A stretch of DNA of 6,273 nt from Burkholderiaceae bacterium. Its GTDB lineage: Bacteria; Pseudomonadota; Gammaproteobacteria; Burkholderiales; Burkholderiaceae_C. A program made the position numbers and the translations under genes. Below the pieces are notes generated by a model. The model searched no databases. It was not told where the DNA came from and worked only from the letters and a program-made list of their open reading frames with translations. Location: assembly GCA_017999135.1 (NCBI GenBank), contig JAGOBT010000202.1, positions 1-6,273 of the forward strand, read 5' to 3'. Positions 1 through 5,492 of this stretch are shown piece by piece (the first letter of the stretch is position 1; each line of letters begins with the position of its first letter).

Positions 1-181
1 CGCAGTGCTGCGCGCCGTTGGCCACGCGCGCGGAGATCCCCAGCCACTCGAACCACCAGCTCGTGAAAGTCATCCGCTTCGACTCATCGTCGCAGCTCAC
101 CTCGTTCACGAACTGGCCCTTGAGCGTGCCGCAGCCGGCCAGGAGCGCCGCGGCGGCGGCGATGATCACGATGCGCTTCAT
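1..181 (-). CDS. Small phage lipoprotein, 3' end cut by the window edge
   Basis: The start is ATG at 181-179, which overlaps the endolysin stop in an ATGA junction. The first 60 codons are visible and remain open to the left edge, so the gene is partial. The protein begins MKRIVIIAAAAALLAGC: a charged start, a short hydrophobic stretch and a clear lipobox, LLAGC, with Cys17 as the expected lipidation site. The protein should therefore be exported and anchored in a membrane by a lipid. The remaining visible part is hydrophilic, has Cys30 and Cys60 and an aromatic patch around residues 38-48 (MTFTSWWFEWL written from M37). A GGAGGG Shine-Dalgarno element lies 10 bases upstream. Its place directly after holin and endolysin suggests a lysis role such as an outer-membrane spanin, but no inner-membrane partner or nested frame is seen here. 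It could equally be an unrelated phage lipoprotein of another function. The lipoprotein call is firm; the role is not. Confidence 0.8.
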   Translation of the reverse strand, partial: MKRIVIIAAAAALLAGCGTLKGQFVNEVSCDDESKRMTFTSWWFEWLGISARVANGAQHC

Positions 182-603
182 GGGTAGAACACCCTCCGCT
201 TGCTGTTGGGTGGAACGGTCTGGACGTGGCACCAGCCCTTCGTGGCGCTGGGGTGCTCGAGCCACAGGCCGATCGCGGCCAGGTGGCTGTCGGCGCTGAC
301 GAGGCACCACTCGTCGAGATCACCGTCGGGGTCGTAGATGTCCACCGCCTGGGCGGTCAGGTGCTTGCTGTTCGGGGCGGCGCCCGGGGTGTGCTCGTTG
401 ATGATCGGCGGGCGCCAGCCGCTGCTGACCAGGCTGCCGCTCTTCGGGTGCGCGTCGAGCTGGATGCCCTCCTTGCCGGCGCGGGCCAGCAGCTCGTTGG
501 CCAGCTCGACGGTGCGCAAAGCGTTGGCGCGGATCACCGTGCTCAGCAACAGGCCGTGCGTGCGATCGCGGCCCATCCAGTATTCGGCGAGCGTGATGAT
601 CAC
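178..603 (-). CDS. Endolysin, peptidase M15 family (D-Ala-D-Ala carboxypeptidase-like)
   Basis: This 141-residue protein is a probable zinc peptidase that cuts peptide bonds in peptidoglycan during lysis. From the sequence: the N-terminus reads IITLAEYWMGRDRTHG, then SGWRPP at 61-66, the metal-site motif SKHLTAQAVDIYDPDGDLDEW at about 79-99 (His81 and Asp88 as ligands), and WLEHPSATKGWCHVQTVPP at 114-132, with Glu116 as a candidate catalytic acid and His126 as the third ligand. It ends KRRVFYP. This is the usual small single-domain form of phage M15_3-type endolysins, with no cell-wall-binding domain and no signal peptide, so it should need the holin to reach the wall. I chose the GTG at 603-601 because it overlaps the holin stop (GTGA) and has GGAAGG seven bases upstream. 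A far longer open frame continues upstream but runs across the holin and secreted-protein genes in a wrong frame. Residue 84 is Ala where the family motif SxHxxGxAxD usually has Gly. Confidence 0.93.
   Translation of the reverse strand: MIITLAEYWMGRDRTHGLLLSTVIRANALRTVELANELLARAGKEGIQLDAHPKSGSLVSSGWRPPIINEHTPGAAPNSKHLTAQAVDIYDPDGDLDEWCLVSADSHLAAIGLWLEHPSATKGWCHVQTVPPNSKRRVFYP
192..197 (-). promoter_or_regulatory. Ribosome binding site of the lipoprotein gene
   Basis: GGAGGG on the minus strand lies 10 bases before the ATG at 181-179. It sits inside the last codons of the endolysin (KRRVFYP), so translation of the lipoprotein can be started independently or by re-initiation at the ATGA overlap. 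The spacing is slightly long, but the core is one of the strongest in the window. It supports the start chosen for this partial gene. Confidence 0.6.
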
Positions 604-1004
604 CGCTTGCCCTTCCACCGCCGCCGCACCTCTTCCGCGAGGTCCACGACATCGCTGCTGCGCCGCCGCTCGATCGCCGTGAAGACGGCGCGCACCAGCG
701 CCCAGCCGGGCAGGCCGCAGCCGAACATCAGGCCGCCTAGAGCGACGACGCCGATGTAGCCGTCGGCCCAGGCGTGCAGCTCGAGGTACTGCACCACCGC
801 GGCGCCGCCGGCGATCGACGAGACGACGGTGCAGATCAGCGCGGTCGCCCACTCGGCGGCGCTGCGCGGCCTCATCATGAGCATCACGACGATGCTGGCC
901 AGGCCGGCAGCACCGCCAGCCACCCCAGCCATCCCCCCGGCAGCCTTCCAGGCCGCCGCACCTGCCGCTGCACCCGCGGCGCTGCTGCTGGCGGGCTCGG
1001 CCAT
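600..1004 (-). CDS. Phage holin with three predicted membrane helices
   Basis: This 134-residue protein is small and hydrophobic and sits immediately before the endolysin, as expected for a holin that permeabilises the inner membrane at a set time. Three membrane segments can be seen: about 25-44 (GMAGVAGGAAGLASIVVMLM), 52-73 (WATALICTVVSSIAGGAAVVQY, after the RPRSAAE loop) and 82-107 (GYIGVVALGGLMFGCGLPGWALVRAV). A charged C-terminal tail follows (IERRRSSDVVDLAEEVRRRWKGKR), a typical holin end. The N-terminal 24 residues are an Ala-rich stretch with one Lys (Lys20). The start ATG overlaps the upstream stop by one base (TGATG), and the stop overlaps the endolysin GTG, so the three genes are translationally coupled. 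It resembles the three-helix phage holins often found with M15 endolysins in proteobacterial prophages. The helix pattern and position are seen; the family link is from memory. An in-frame ATG at codon 25 could give a shorter second product. Confidence 0.85.
   Translation of the reverse strand: MAEPASSSAAGAAAGAAAWKAAGGMAGVAGGAAGLASIVVMLMMRPRSAAEWATALICTVVSSIAGGAAVVQYLELHAWADGYIGVVALGGLMFGCGLPGWALVRAVFTAIERRRSSDVVDLAEEVRRRWKGKR
611..616 (-). promoter_or_regulatory. Ribosome binding site that supports the GTG start of the endolysin
   Basis: GGAAGG on the minus strand ends seven bases before the GTG at 603-601. Together with the GTGA overlap with the holin stop and the typical family N-terminus IITLAEYWMGRD right after it, this decides the start against the in-frame ATG at codon 10 (WMGRD) and against the long upstream extension. 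Confidence 0.65.
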
Positions 1005-1480
1005 CACCGCCCCCGGCAGTAGGTGTCGGCGGCCACCAGCGCCCAGCCGGTGGCCGTGCACTCGTAGGTGGCGCGGCCGACGATCGCACCGCCGCGCCCG
1101 ATCGCGTGCACCTGGCGCATGCGGCCGATCTCGTCGACGGCGCGGATCTCCGGCGTGCTGGGCGTGCACAGCGCGCCGCTGGTCTGGTCGGCCCACTGGT
1201 ACGTGGGCCTCGCCGGGCACGCGGGCGGCTTCGGCGGCATCTTGCACCCGGTGTGCCATCTTCCGTCTCGCCCGACGTACTGGCCGGGCGTGCCGGGTCG
1301 GGCCTCAGCGCGCCAGCCGACACCCGGGCGCAGCCACTCGCGCACCAGGCCCACGCCCCGGGCGCCGCAGGCGGTGTCAGGGGTCAGCTCGAGCACCTGG
1401 CCGCGGGCCAGCAGCGGCCAGGCGGCGGCCAGCCAGGTGAGCAGCATCAGGGCGATGGCGAGGCGGCGGGTGGTGGGCAT
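1004..1480 (-). CDS. Secreted cysteine-rich protein of unknown function
   Basis: I do not recognise the family of this 158-residue protein. It starts MPTTRRLAIALMLLTWLAAAWPLLARGQ: two Arg followed by a hydrophobic core at about 7-24 and a plausible signal-peptidase I site after Gly27 (A-R-G). It should therefore be exported or, less likely, anchored by this helix. The mature part holds six cysteines (38, 79, 88, 105, 141, 155), an even number that would suit three disulfide bonds in the periplasm, and a Pro-rich hinge around 81-92 (MPPKPPACPARP). The segment 137-155 (ATYECTATGWALVAADTYC) has the look of a small disulfide-bonded module. The start has AAAGG at 1491-1487 as a Shine-Dalgarno site and follows a 27-base gap after the last tail gene, the widest gap in the window. 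The stop overlaps the holin ATG. Its position suggests a lysis-related or periplasmic job, but it could also be a virion-associated or superinfection protein. No catalytic motif is visible. Confidence 0.85.
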   Translation of the reverse strand: MPTTRRLAIALMLLTWLAAAWPLLARGQVLELTPDTACGARGVGLVREWLRPGVGWRAEARPGTPGQYVGRDGRWHTGCKMPPKPPACPARPTYQWADQTSGALCTPSTPEIRAVDEIGRMRQVHAIGRGGAIVGRATYECTATGWALVAADTYCRGR

Positions 1481-1486
1481 GGCGGG

Positions 1487-1491
1487 CCTTT
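1487..1491 (-). promoter_or_regulatory. Ribosome binding site of the secreted cysteine-rich protein
   Basis: AAAGG on the minus strand lies six bases before the ATG at 1480-1478, inside the only intergenic gap of more than a few bases (1481-1507). The gap is too short to hold a full promoter together with this site, and no hairpin is visible in it. Confidence 0.5.
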
Positions 1492-1507
1492 CGTGTTCGG
1501 CGGGAGG

Positions 1508-2302
1508 TCAGTCGCGGGTGAAGGCCACGGGCACGCCGCGGCGGGCATGGCTGGCCTTCTCCACCGGGCTCAGCTCGTCGAAGGTGCCCACGAAGCCGTC
1601 GGCCTGGGTTACCTCGGCGTCGTCGATGTCCGGGCTGACCCACACCTCCTCGGTGGTGCCGGCCCAGGTGCGCATGCTGCGGAAGCGGCGGGCCTCGGCC
1701 GGCGTCAGGTCGCCGAGCACGGCCACCGCGCCGGAGAGCACCGGCCGCGCGATCACCACCGGCGTGCCGCTCTCGGTGCGCTCCTTGGTGCCCAGGTCGC
1801 GGTCGGTGTATCGGGCGCCCATGTCGGCGTCGCCCTCGGGCTCGAGCACGTCGCCGATGAACAGCCGCGCCAGCTCCACGTAGCCGTCGGCGTTGGCGGT
1901 GTCGATGATCTCCAGCCGCTCGTAGCGCGCCGAGGTGGCCGCGGCCTGCACGATGCTCACGTGCCAGTGGTCGCCGTCGTAGACGATGGGCGTGAAGTTC
2001 CAGGCCTGCAGCGCGGTGCTGTCGTAGACGTCTGTACCGCTGAGCGTGCTGCCGCGCTTCCAGCGCACCGTGGCGGCGCTGCTGAGGTTGTGGCCGCAGA
2101 TGGAGAGCACGCGCGCCGTCTGCGCGCTGCCCCAGTCGATGGTCAGCAGCGTGCTGGCGGTCAGCGCGTCGCTGCTGCGCGCCCGCTCGGCGCGGTTGCG
2201 GGTGAGCAGGTAGGCCAGCGGCGCCGCGCTGGCCCAGGAGCCGCCGGCCAGCGTGGGCGTGAGCCGCGCGAACAGGTTGGGCGTACCGAGCGCAAACCCC
2301 AT
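1508..2302 (-). CDS. Probable phage tail/virion structural protein, beta-rich
   Basis: This protein has 264 residues and no signal peptide or membrane helix. The N-terminus reads MGFALGTPNLFARL. Two recognisable stretches follow: residues 59-83, with the core ARVLSICGHNLSSAATVRWK, and residues 126-155, with YVELARLFIGDVLEP. From memory, phage structural proteins with a 'GHNLS..A.vR' strand and a later 'GYvelgRLfiGd...P' strand form a jelly-roll or discoidin-like beta-sandwich, which often binds carbohydrate or packs against the tail tip. The C-terminal third is more charged (AEARRFRSMRTWAG and PDIDDAEVTQADG), with Trp203 and Trp211. It starts four bases after the stop of the SPRY gene with only a weak GGTGA upstream, so it probably depends on translational coupling. 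It is the last of three consecutive modest-sized genes that likely make the distal tail appendage. The structural role is well supported by context; receptor or glycan binding is inference. Confidence 0.78.
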   Translation of the reverse strand: MGFALGTPNLFARLTPTLAGGSWASAAPLAYLLTRNRAERARSSDALTASTLLTIDWGSAQTARVLSICGHNLSSAATVRWKRGSTLSGTDVYDSTALQAWNFTPIVYDGDHWHVSIVQAAATSARYERLEIIDTANADGYVELARLFIGDVLEPEGDADMGARYTDRDLGTKERTESGTPVVIARPVLSGAVAVLGDLTPAEARRFRSMRTWAGTTEEVWVSPDIDDAEVTQADGFVGTFDELSPVEKASHARRGVPVAFTRD

Positions 2303-2306
2303 GGCG

Positions 2307-2927
2307 TCACCAGTGGTCGAAGCCGCTGGGCGGCGAATAGCTGCAGGTGGCCGAGCTGGCGCGCAGCGTGCCGGCCGGCGAGCCGGTGTTGGCGGTCATC
2401 GTGGGCACCAGCGGGCCGCTGACGGAGCTGTACGCCTGGTTGGTGCCGGCGGCCGGGTCGCCGCTGGCCTGCCAGGTGCCGTTCTTGCCGAACCAGATCT
2501 TTCCGTTGTCCAGGTCCAGCGCCACCATCACCACGTCGGTGGCGCCGTAGCTGCTGCCGTAGGCGCTGAGCCCGCCGTTGAAGCGCTTCTGACCGTCGCG
2601 CAGGTAGGCCCACTGGCTGGCGTCGCCGCCGCCCAGCTCGACGAAGGTCGGGCTGCCCTCGTTGGGCGAGCACACGCCGATGGAGGGGCTGTGCGGGAAG
2701 CCGGTGTCGGGCGTGCCGCCCACCAGCACCTCGAAGTACCACTTGCCCGAACTGTGCGGGTTGGTGCCATTCACCGAGGCGCTGACGGCGCTGCTCAGCG
2801 TGGCCACGGTGTCGCCGGAGCTCAGCGTCCAGGCGGCGTTCTTCTCGGCGCTGTTCCACACCGTGCCCAGGCTGGCCGCGCTGCTGCCCATGGTGCGGCC
2901 GAGCTGGCCGAGCTGCAGGTTGCTCAC
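2307..2927 (-). CDS. SPRY-domain phage structural protein
   Basis: This 206-residue protein is built mostly of one SPRY domain, about residues 60-170. Visible SPRY marks in order are GKWYFEV (61-67), the IGVC strand (83-86), WAYLRDGQKRF (106-116) and DVVMVALDLDNGKIWFGKNG (131-150), the classic 'valDld.gkiwf.kNG' turn. The end, YSPPSGFDHW, matches the 'PP.GF' close common in bacterial and phage SPRY proteins. SPRY is a beta-sandwich that binds protein ligands in eukaryotes; in phages its ligand is not established, and a tail-tip recognition or decoration role is inferred from the flanking tail genes. I chose the GTG at 2927-2925, which forms a GTGA overlap with the stop of the preceding gene. 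The ATG at 2891-2889 (codon 13) is an alternative without a good Shine-Dalgarno site. The frame stays open upstream to 3386, but that part lies inside the well-supported 217-residue gene and is not real coding sequence. Confidence 0.88.
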   Translation of the reverse strand: MSNLQLGQLGRTMGSSAASLGTVWNSAEKNAAWTLSSGDTVATLSSAVSASVNGTNPHSSGKWYFEVLVGGTPDTGFPHSPSIGVCSPNEGSPTFVELGGGDASQWAYLRDGQKRFNGGLSAYGSSYGATDVVMVALDLDNGKIWFGKNGTWQASGDPAAGTNQAYSSVSGPLVPTMTANTGSPAGTLRASSATCSYSPPSGFDHW

Positions 2928-3577
2928 GAGCTGCTCGCGGCGCTGATGCCGATGAAGAGCACCACGGCGTGCAGCCGCGCGTCCACCGCCAGGTTGTCGC
3001 CGCCGGCGGTGGCGTCGCGGAACACCTGGAAGGTGACCAGGTCGCCGGGCTGCGGCGTGCCCCCCACGGTCATGGCGCTGGTGGCGGCGCTGATGTACAG
3101 GTCGCTGGTGGTGCCGCCGGTGTCGCTCACCGTCTGGCTGGTGCCGAAAGAGGCGGCCAGCGTGTCGTCGTCGCCCATGGCCACCGCCTGGATGCCCCAG
3201 ACGGCGGTGAAGTTCGTGGTGGTGGCCGGGTGGCTCCAGTAGAACTTCGCGGTGATGGCGCCCTCGTCCCAGTTGCTGGGCATGGGGATGGCGAACTGCG
3301 CGTACTCCACCGAGGCGGCGTCGAAGTCCAGCGTGCTCATGTCGGGCTGGCCCGAACCGGCGGCCACGCGGGCCAGGGCGGCGCACCCGTTGGTGGAGCG
3401 CGGCAGCATGGAGCCCGCCACGATGGGCACCGCCTGGGTGACCGTGGCCACGTACTTCTTGATCTCGGCCATCGTGACCTTCTTGGTCACGTCGCTGGTG
3501 TCGTCCTCGACGATCACCGTGTAGTCGGTGTCGACGACGCCGGTGGTGAGCTCGGTCAGCTCGCTGATCTTGGGCAT
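2924..3577 (-). CDS. Probable phage tail appendage protein
   Basis: This protein has 217 residues. The N-terminus, MPKISELTELTTGVVDTDYTVIVEDDTSDVTKKVTMAEIKKY, follows the 'KISEL......dtDy.pVv......tkKvt.aei' pattern found at the start of many phage tail fibre and appendage proteins, where it may serve as a short virion-attachment segment. The rest (about 60-215) is rich in Thr, Ala and Gly and alternates like a beta-sandwich, with Trp-containing strands (PSNWDEGAITAKFYWSHP, then NFTAVWGIQAVAMGDDD) and a final strand LHAVVLFIGI. There is no signal peptide or membrane helix. The start ATG follows the hub stop by four bases and has GGAG seven bases upstream, inside the end of the hub gene. Its stop overlaps the GTG of the SPRY gene. 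A structural tail-tip role is likely; the fold and ligand are not identified from the sequence. The protein could be a receptor-binding or accessory head-decorating protein, but the gene order favours the tail. Confidence 0.8.
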   Translation of the reverse strand: MPKISELTELTTGVVDTDYTVIVEDDTSDVTKKVTMAEIKKYVATVTQAVPIVAGSMLPRSTNGCAALARVAAGSGQPDMSTLDFDAASVEYAQFAIPMPSNWDEGAITAKFYWSHPATTTNFTAVWGIQAVAMGDDDTLAASFGTSQTVSDTGGTTSDLYISAATSAMTVGGTPQPGDLVTFQVFRDATAGGDNLAVDARLHAVVLFIGISAASSS

Positions 3578-3581
3578 GCGG

Positions 3582-5492
3582 TCACTCCACGGCCAGCAGC
3601 TCGCCGGCCTCGGTCAGGATGGGGGCGTCGAGCTCGCTGCGGATGAAGTTGGTGGTCGTCTCGATCAGCAGGTACAGCCCGGTCTCGGTGAACAGCGCGT
3701 CGGCCGTCTCGGCCTGGATGGCCACGGGGTCGCTGGCGGTCTCGGGGTCGGGCGTGCCGCCGCTGCCGGAGCTGAGGCTGCCCTTGGTGCCGCCCCAGCC
3801 CTGGAACACGATGCGGTGCCGCGGCGACTCCATGTCGATGGTGATGGAGACCAGGCGCAGCTTGATGCCCGCGGCCAGGCCCAGCCGCGACACCTGCAGC
3901 GTCACCACGTCGTGCAGGTCGAGCTCGAGCAGCTCCTCGGGCATCTCGTCGTCCATCAGCACGGCCCACTCCCACACATGGTGCCGGCCGGCGTACAGCA
4001 CGCAGAGCCGCTCGAGCATCAGCCGCTGGCTGAAGGTGTTGGGCAGGTAGCGGCCGCGGGTCTCGATGCTCATGTGCACCGCGCCGGGATCGGCGGTGCG
4101 GGTGTCTTCGTCCACGCCGGAGATGGCGGTCCACACCTCGCGGGTGAGGTAGTCGCGCAGCGTGCGGCTGGCGGTGGGGTCCACGGTGCAGGGCCAGCAT
4201 TCGCCGCTGTTCACCGCGAACGACCATGCCGGCTGCTCCATGCCCGGCACCGGCAGGCGGCGCAGGGTGCCGCGCAGGATGAGGTCGTCGGTGAAGGTGT
4301 AGGCGCTGGTGGTGGGCTGCGGCGGGCGCACCGCGCCCAGCACCGCGGGATCCACGCCGTAGTAGTAGTCGTCGTCGGCCGGGTCCAGCAGGTAGCCGCT
4401 GCGGAACATGCCGGTGCGGTCGAAGCCGAACCACCCCTGGCGGCCCAGCGCCGAATCGCTGAGCACGTCGGCGTAGGTGCGATCGTCGTCGACGAGCTGC
4501 GCCTCCACCGCCAGGTCATCGGCCGCGGTGTCGATGCGCGAGAGCGGCACGCCTGCACGCAGCGCCAGGTGGCTGCCGCGGAAGCTGCCCAGCGGCGTGC
4601 CGCGCCGGGTGTGGTCGGCATCGTTGGGGCCGCCGACGGCGAAGACGCGCACGTCGCCGTCGGCGGCCGTGCCGAGCCGGAAGAACACCGGCCCGTCCTT
4701 CCACCCGATGACCACCGTGCTGTCGGGCCCGAACCAGTAGCGCACTTCGCCCGCGTCCGGCGCGGTGGCCAGCAGCGCGGCCTGGCTGGCGTAGTTGGAG
4801 CCGCGGGTCTGCCGCAGGCCGCCCACGAACACGTCGAAGAGCCGGGTCTCCAGCGAGCTGGTGAGGTAGGAGTCGTGCAGCCCCTGCGTGCTGGTGCTCT
4901 GCACGAAGTAGATCTGCTTGTCGGCGTCGACGAGGATGGGCTCGATGTAGCCCGGCGACTCGCTGACGAACTGCTTGCGCTTGGGCACGCTGCCGGTGCC
5001 TTCCAGCCCGCCGGTGCCGGCGAAGCCTTCGGTGACGATGGGCTGGTCGAGCAGCAGGCCCTCGTCGCGCAGGCGCAGGGTGATGTCGTCGCCAGCGGGC
5101 ATGTTCATGCCCTTGGCCACGAACACCACCTGGTACTCGTCGGGGTAGGCGGCGCCCACCAGGCCGCGGCGCACCTCGTAGCTGCAGCCGCTGATGCTGT
5201 AGCCCATCCAGTCGTCGAGCTCGCCCTCGCCGCTCAGCTCGGCCGGGCGCGGGTTGCGGATGCGCGCGTAGCCAAAGTCGCTCACGATGCGGCCGGTGAC
5301 GCCACCACCCTGGAACAGGTTGCGGCTGTAGCGGCCGGCGCTGCCGAGCAGGCCGCGCACGGGGGTGTTCGGCGGCGTGTCGGCCGGGCCGGTCATCCAG
5401 TCCTCGTAGCCGAAGAGGAAGGTCTCGCGGCTGCCGTCGACGTCGACGACGGCCTCCACGGCCACCACCACGCGGTAGCGCGCACGCGTCAT
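3582..5492 (-). CDS. Probable tail hub (baseplate hub-like) structural protein
   Basis: This 636-residue protein is the largest complete gene here. The N-terminus begins MTRARYRVVVAVEAVVDVDG with no signal peptide. Residues 67-110 carry the pattern GRIVSDFGYARIRN, then GEGELDDWMGYSISGCSYEVRRG. This matches the 'gr..igfG.i.l.N.dG.lD.l..yafdGr.v.irrG' segment of tail-hub proteins in siphoviruses and related prophages. A long mixed alpha/beta middle contains an acidic stretch DPADDDYYYGVDPAVLG (about 371-387). Near 535-560 it has LGLAAGIKLRLVSITIDMESPRHRIVF, a strand pattern common near the end of such hubs. The C-terminus (ETADALFTETGLYLLIETTTNFIRSELDAPILTEAGELLAVE) is acidic and TE-rich. The gene starts in an ATGA overlap with the probable tape-measure stop and precedes the appendage genes, the usual place for the protein closing the tail tube and holding the fibres. 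The hub call rests on motif and gene order; no enzymatic domain is seen. Confidence 0.75.
   Translation of the reverse strand: MTRARYRVVVAVEAVVDVDGSRETFLFGYEDWMTGPADTPPNTPVRGLLGSAGRYSRNLFQGGGVTGRIVSDFGYARIRNPRPAELSGEGELDDWMGYSISGCSYEVRRGLVGAAYPDEYQVVFVAKGMNMPAGDDITLRLRDEGLLLDQPIVTEGFAGTGGLEGTGSVPKRKQFVSESPGYIEPILVDADKQIYFVQSTSTQGLHDSYLTSSLETRLFDVFVGGLRQTRGSNYASQAALLATAPDAGEVRYWFGPDSTVVIGWKDGPVFFRLGTAADGDVRVFAVGGPNDADHTRRGTPLGSFRGSHLALRAGVPLSRIDTAADDLAVEAQLVDDDRTYADVLSDSALGRQGWFGFDRTGMFRSGYLLDPADDDYYYGVDPAVLGAVRPPQPTTSAYTFTDDLILRGTLRRLPVPGMEQPAWSFAVNSGECWPCTVDPTASRTLRDYLTREVWTAISGVDEDTRTADPGAVHMSIETRGRYLPNTFSQRLMLERLCVLYAGRHHVWEWAVLMDDEMPEELLELDLHDVVTLQVSRLGLAAGIKLRLVSITIDMESPRHRIVFQGWGGTKGSLSSGSGGTPDPETASDPVAIQAETADALFTETGLYLLIETTTNFIRSELDAPILTEAGELLAVE
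3585..3588 (-). promoter_or_regulatory. Ribosome binding site of the 217-residue tail protein
   Basis: GGAG on the minus strand, within the last sense codons and stop of the hub gene (GTG GAG TGA), lies seven bases before the ATG at 3577-3575. It gives the appendage gene its own initiation signal despite the four-base gap. Confidence 0.5.

Noticed and set aside
600..1259. A 219-codon frame extending the holin upstream
   Set aside because: The first 85 residues are a shadow of the secreted cysteine-rich protein; the ATG at 1004 in a TGATG junction is the natural start.
178..1323. A 381-codon minus-strand frame that could be read as a long endolysin
   Set aside because: Only the last 141 residues look like protein (M15 peptidase). 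The upstream part is Arg/Ala/Gly-rich and crosses the holin and secreted-protein genes in another frame; the GTG at 603 with a good ribosome binding site is the start.
1481..1507. A promoter or terminator between the tail and lysis genes
   Set aside because: The gap is 27 bases, part of which is a ribosome binding site. No inverted repeat followed by a T-run and no -35/-10-like pair could be seen.
1106..2422. A 438-codon open frame on the plus strand
   Set aside because: It is antisense to three supported genes and its translation is Gly/Ala/Arg/His-rich without recognisable structure.
2307..2927. Target (variable region) of a diversity-generating retroelement
   Set aside because: Tail-tip genes can be such targets, but no near-repeat with adenine-specific differences and no reverse transcriptase are present in the window, and the protein ends in a SPRY-type tail rather than a C-type lectin fold.
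2307..3386. A 359-codon frame extending the SPRY gene upstream, or a frameshift fusion with the 217-residue gene
   Set aside because: The upstream part is Arg/His/Gly-rich shadow of the 217-residue gene. A GTGA overlap gives a simple start, and no slippery run is seen at the junction, so neither a long protein nor a programmed frameshift is needed.
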